This document shows positions 32,956-34,763 of a DNA stretch of 34,763 nt, in pieces. A program made the translations under genes and the position numbers. Positions within the stretch are counted from its first letter, which is position 1. Each line of letters opens with the position of its first letter. The notes under the pieces are model-generated. The model searched no databases, had not been told where the DNA came from, and saw nothing but the letters and a program-made list of their open reading frames with translations. Where the stretch lies: NCBI GenBank assembly GCA_022777285.1, contig JALFGN010000136.1, positions 1 through 34,763 on the forward strand. The letters run 5' to 3'. The stretch is from Blautia sp. GTDB taxonomy: Bacteria; Bacillota; Clostridia; Lachnospirales; Lachnospiraceae.

Positions 32956-34080
32956 TTATAATGCATTCATTTCCTGCCATACCTGTTTCAGATTCTCGCG
33001 GATGGAGAGGGATTGTGGACAGACTTCTTCACACTGACCGCATTCCTGGCACTGGTTTGCCCTTGCTCCTTCTTCCAGTTCTTTGAAATACATTTGTTTG
33101 ATTCGATCGATATTTCTGTACATGGACAAATCGTTCCAGATACGGAAGTTCTGTGGAATGTTAACACCGCAGGGACATGGCATACAGTATGAACATCCGG
33201 TACATCCGTTTTTGGTTCTTGCTTTAATAGCAGCCGCAACGTTTGCCACGATTTCTTTTTCTTTCAGAGACAGTGGCTGGAAATTGCTGAATGTTTTCAG
33301 GTTGTCTTCTACCTGTTCCTGTGTGGACATTCCGCTTAATACGACTTTTACATTTGGTTTGCTTGCTACCCAGCGAAGTGCCCAGGAAGAAATGCTGGCA
33401 TCTGGATGGAACTCTCTGAAAGGAAGTGTGACATCTTCCGGAAGTGTCGCAAGAGAACCGCCTTTGATCGGCTCCATGATCACGAGAGGAATTCCCAGTT
33501 CTTCCGTCAGTTCATAACCTCTGTCACCAGCCTGGATATCTGTGTCTACATAATTATACTGAATCTGGCAGAAATCCCAGCTTCTGTATTCGGCAATGGC
33601 CTTAAAAGTTTCAAAATCGTCATGAAAAGAGAAGCCGAAATAGCGGATTTTTCCATCTTTCTGTAATCCTTCCATATAAGGAATGATACCGAGATCAAGA
33701 ACAGTCTGCCATTTTTCTTTATCCAGGCAATGCAGAAGATAGAAATCCACATAGTCTACATCAAGACGCTCGAATTGTTCCTGAAAGATTCGTTTCGCAT
33801 CGTCCAGTGTTTTGATTTGCCATACAGGCAGCTTGGTTGCAAGATAGAAACTGTTCCTGTCATATTTTTTCAGAACGCGTCCAACGAATGGTTCGCTGTC
33901 TCCGTTGTGGTAAGGGTAAGCAGTATCTATGTAATTGACACCTGCAGCGATGGCAGTATCCAGCATTTTTTCGGCTTCTGCCTCATTGATGTTGCCCTCT
34001 TCGGTGAGAGGAAAACGCATACATCCAAATCCCAGTAAGGAAGGGGCAATTCCGAGTTTTTCAAGTTTACGATGTTCCAT
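32956..34080 (-). CDS. Aldo/keto reductase with C-terminal ferredoxin-like 4Fe-4S domain
   Basis: A 374-residue protein. The N-terminal TIM barrel (about 1-280) has GFGCMRFPL, the catalytic Asp/Tyr in NYIDTAYPYHNG, the Lys in ATKLP and the His in YLLHCLDKE. The C-terminal part holds two cysteine clusters, CTGCSYCMPCPCGV and CQECGQCEEVCP, typical of a 2[4Fe-4S] ferredoxin-like domain. This fused class is common in anaerobes; its substrates are mostly unassigned. It may pass electrons between the Fe-S clusters and NAD(P)H-linked carbonyl reduction (inference). AGAGGAGG lies 7 nt before the ATG. An inverted repeat overlaps its promoter. Confidence 0.93.
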   Translation of the reverse strand: MEHRKLEKLGIAPSLLGFGCMRFPLTEEGNINEAEAEKMLDTAIAAGVNYIDTAYPYHNGDSEPFVGRVLKKYDRNSFYLATKLPVWQIKTLDDAKRIFQEQFERLDVDYVDFYLLHCLDKEKWQTVLDLGIIPYMEGLQKDGKIRYFGFSFHDDFETFKAIAEYRSWDFCQIQYNYVDTDIQAGDRGYELTEELGIPLVIMEPIKGGSLATLPEDVTLPFREFHPDASISSWALRWVASKPNVKVVLSGMSTQEQVEDNLKTFSNFQPLSLKEKEIVANVAAAIKARTKNGCTGCSYCMPCPCGVNIPQNFRIWNDLSMYRNIDRIKQMYFKELEEGARANQCQECGQCEEVCPQSLSIRENLKQVWQEMNAL

Positions 34081-34113
34081 AAGAACCTCCTCTTACATAT
34101 TATTTATAGGTTT

Positions 34114-34143
34114 ATTCTATCATTTCGTATAGAATGATTACAA
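34114..34143 (-). promoter_or_regulatory. Promoter of the aldo/keto reductase gene, with overlapping inverted repeat
   Basis: On the minus strand TTGTAA (34138-34143), an 18-bp spacer and TAGAAT (34114-34119). A perfect inverted repeat ATTCTAT (34114-34120) / ATAGAAT (34129-34135), with an 8-nt centre, covers the -10 and spacer, as a repressor operator would. Confidence 0.5.
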
Positions 34144-34222
34144 GTATAAAAAAATAATATTTAAAATGTTAAAAAATAGTTATTGATTTGCCATAATCTT
34201 TGGTGAATGTGTTTAAAAGTAA

Positions 34223-34251
34223 TTGCTGAAAAAAGTAAGATAGAGTAAAAT
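34223..34251 (+). promoter_or_regulatory. Putative promoter of the right-edge gene
   Basis: TTGCTG (34223-34228), a 17-bp spacer and TAAAAT (34246-34251), 30 bp before the start codon. The surrounding 34144-34281 stretch is very AT-rich with no gene. Confidence 0.5.
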
Positions 34252-34281
34252 GATATAAAAATACAGAAAAGAGGAAGGATA

Positions 34282-34734
34282 ATGAAAAAGAAAAGTAACA
34301 AGGGGATATTCTTTATTAAAATGATCATATTTTTTATGTGCATTGCTACCTGCTTTCTTATGAAAAATACGGGAGGAAGAGAGTTACTTCTTAACTTCTT
34401 TTTCCTCGCTGTCATGTATATGTTGATTCTGACAGCAGATCGGAAAGGAATTTGTATCATGGATTCCGTAGCATATGACAGTACAAGAATCAAGGAACAA
34501 TTACGTCAATTATCGCAGGAGAAAAAAGGAAAGGAATTGTTGGAAATAATTGGAGAGGAAGAAGAACTCTGTTTTTCTGATTCCTTTGTTCAGGAGATAT
34601 GGAAAGAATATTTAGAGAAAGAAATTCCCGAGCCATTGGAAAATTATCTATCAGAAGAGTTTATTTATGAAAAAGTAAATAAGAGTTTTTGTGATATGGT
34701 TCCGGGAATTTTGACAGCACTTGGCATATTATAG
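34282..34734 (+). CDS. Membrane protein fragment, possible N-terminal part of a MotA/TolQ/ExbB (ZorA-like) protein
   Basis: A 150-residue reading frame with GAGGAAGG before its ATG. Two hydrophobic segments (about 9-27 and 35-51) precede a charged helical region. The C terminus reads FCDMVPGILTALGIL and then TAG. In MotA/TolQ/ExbB-type proteins, including the stator-like ZorA of the Zorya defence system, a PGxLTxLGILGTFxGL motif opens the next membrane helix. Here translation stops exactly where GTF should follow, and the DNA after 34734 does not encode it in any frame I read. I infer a gene broken by insertion, deletion or a nonsense change. It could instead be a short unrelated membrane protein. 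The assignment rests on this one motif. Confidence 0.5.
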   Translation: MKKKSNKGIFFIKMIIFFMCIATCFLMKNTGGRELLLNFFFLAVMYMLILTADRKGICIMDSVAYDSTRIKEQLRQLSQEKKGKELLEIIGEEEELCFSDSFVQEIWKEYLEKEIPEPLENYLSEEFIYEKVNKSFCDMVPGILTALGIL

Positions 34735-34763
34735 CAATCCAAAATAATACTGCATTCTCTTGA

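Noticed and set aside
34161-34493. 110-residue minus-strand frame near the right edge
   Set aside because: Lies antisense to the plus-strand membrane ORF, which has a promoter-like element and GAGGAAGG; the hydrophobic minus frame mirrors AT-rich membrane codons.

Overview
The window looks like a chromosomal segment from a Gram-positive gut-type Firmicute, most likely a Lachnospiraceae (Blautia/Dorea/Mediterraneibacter-like) bacterium. The reasons are family-level: strong AGGAGG ribosome-binding sites, TTG and GTG starts, TTGACA/TATAAT promoters often with a TGn extension, a lysine riboswitch, a class B sortase, a DUF951 protein upstream of rpsF, and the gdpP-rplI-dnaB and comEA...comEC-holA orders. 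It is mostly core genome. The species cannot be fixed from sequence reading alone.

Layout. 1-1620 (minus): the 5' part of a GH13 alpha-glucosidase, cut by the window edge, and its likely AraC-type regulator. 1706-1866 (plus): initiator tRNA-Met with its own promoter and terminator. 1958-4977 (plus): sortase B, sirtuin and DUF951, then rpsF-ssb-rpsR. 5041-7363: an OmpR-family two-component system. 7438-11350: gdpP, rplI, dnaB (c-di-AMP turnover, ribosome, replication fork). 11484-18443: a long operon of comEA, response regulator, histidine kinase, GerMN lipoprotein, comEC and holA. 18495-19671: lysine-riboswitch-controlled dapA. 19740-20693 (minus): a CaCA-type cation exchanger, divergent from aroK. 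21461-25251: an envelope polysaccharide cluster (priming sugar-phosphate transferase, LytR-CpsA-Psr ligase, GT2 glycosyltransferase), followed by glmS, which makes amino-sugar precursors for the same envelope. 27265-30496: a membrane-anchored HtrA protease and a ClpX-like unfoldase (protein quality control). 30539-34080 (minus): a glyoxalase-family protein, a DbpA-type DEAD-box helicase and an Fe-S aldo/keto reductase. 34282-34734 (plus): an open reading frame that resembles the N-terminal part of a MotA/TolQ/ExbB (ZorA-like) protein and stops just before the family's expected GTF motif.

The most interesting non-coding signals are three. A candidate ~100-nt small RNA lies at 31088-31190, with a near-consensus promoter, a terminator and C/U-rich anti-Shine-Dalgarno-like segments. 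A perfect 15-bp hairpin plus T6 sits inside the 5' leader of the DEAD-box helicase, a candidate attenuator. A long structured hairpin lies between rpsF and ssb. At protein level, the truncated ZorA-like ORF at the right edge, the non-standard ClpX, the two-component system embedded in the competence operon, and the Tyr/acid-rich extracellular tail of the LCP protein deserve follow-up. No CRISPR array, complete insertion sequence or prophage was seen.
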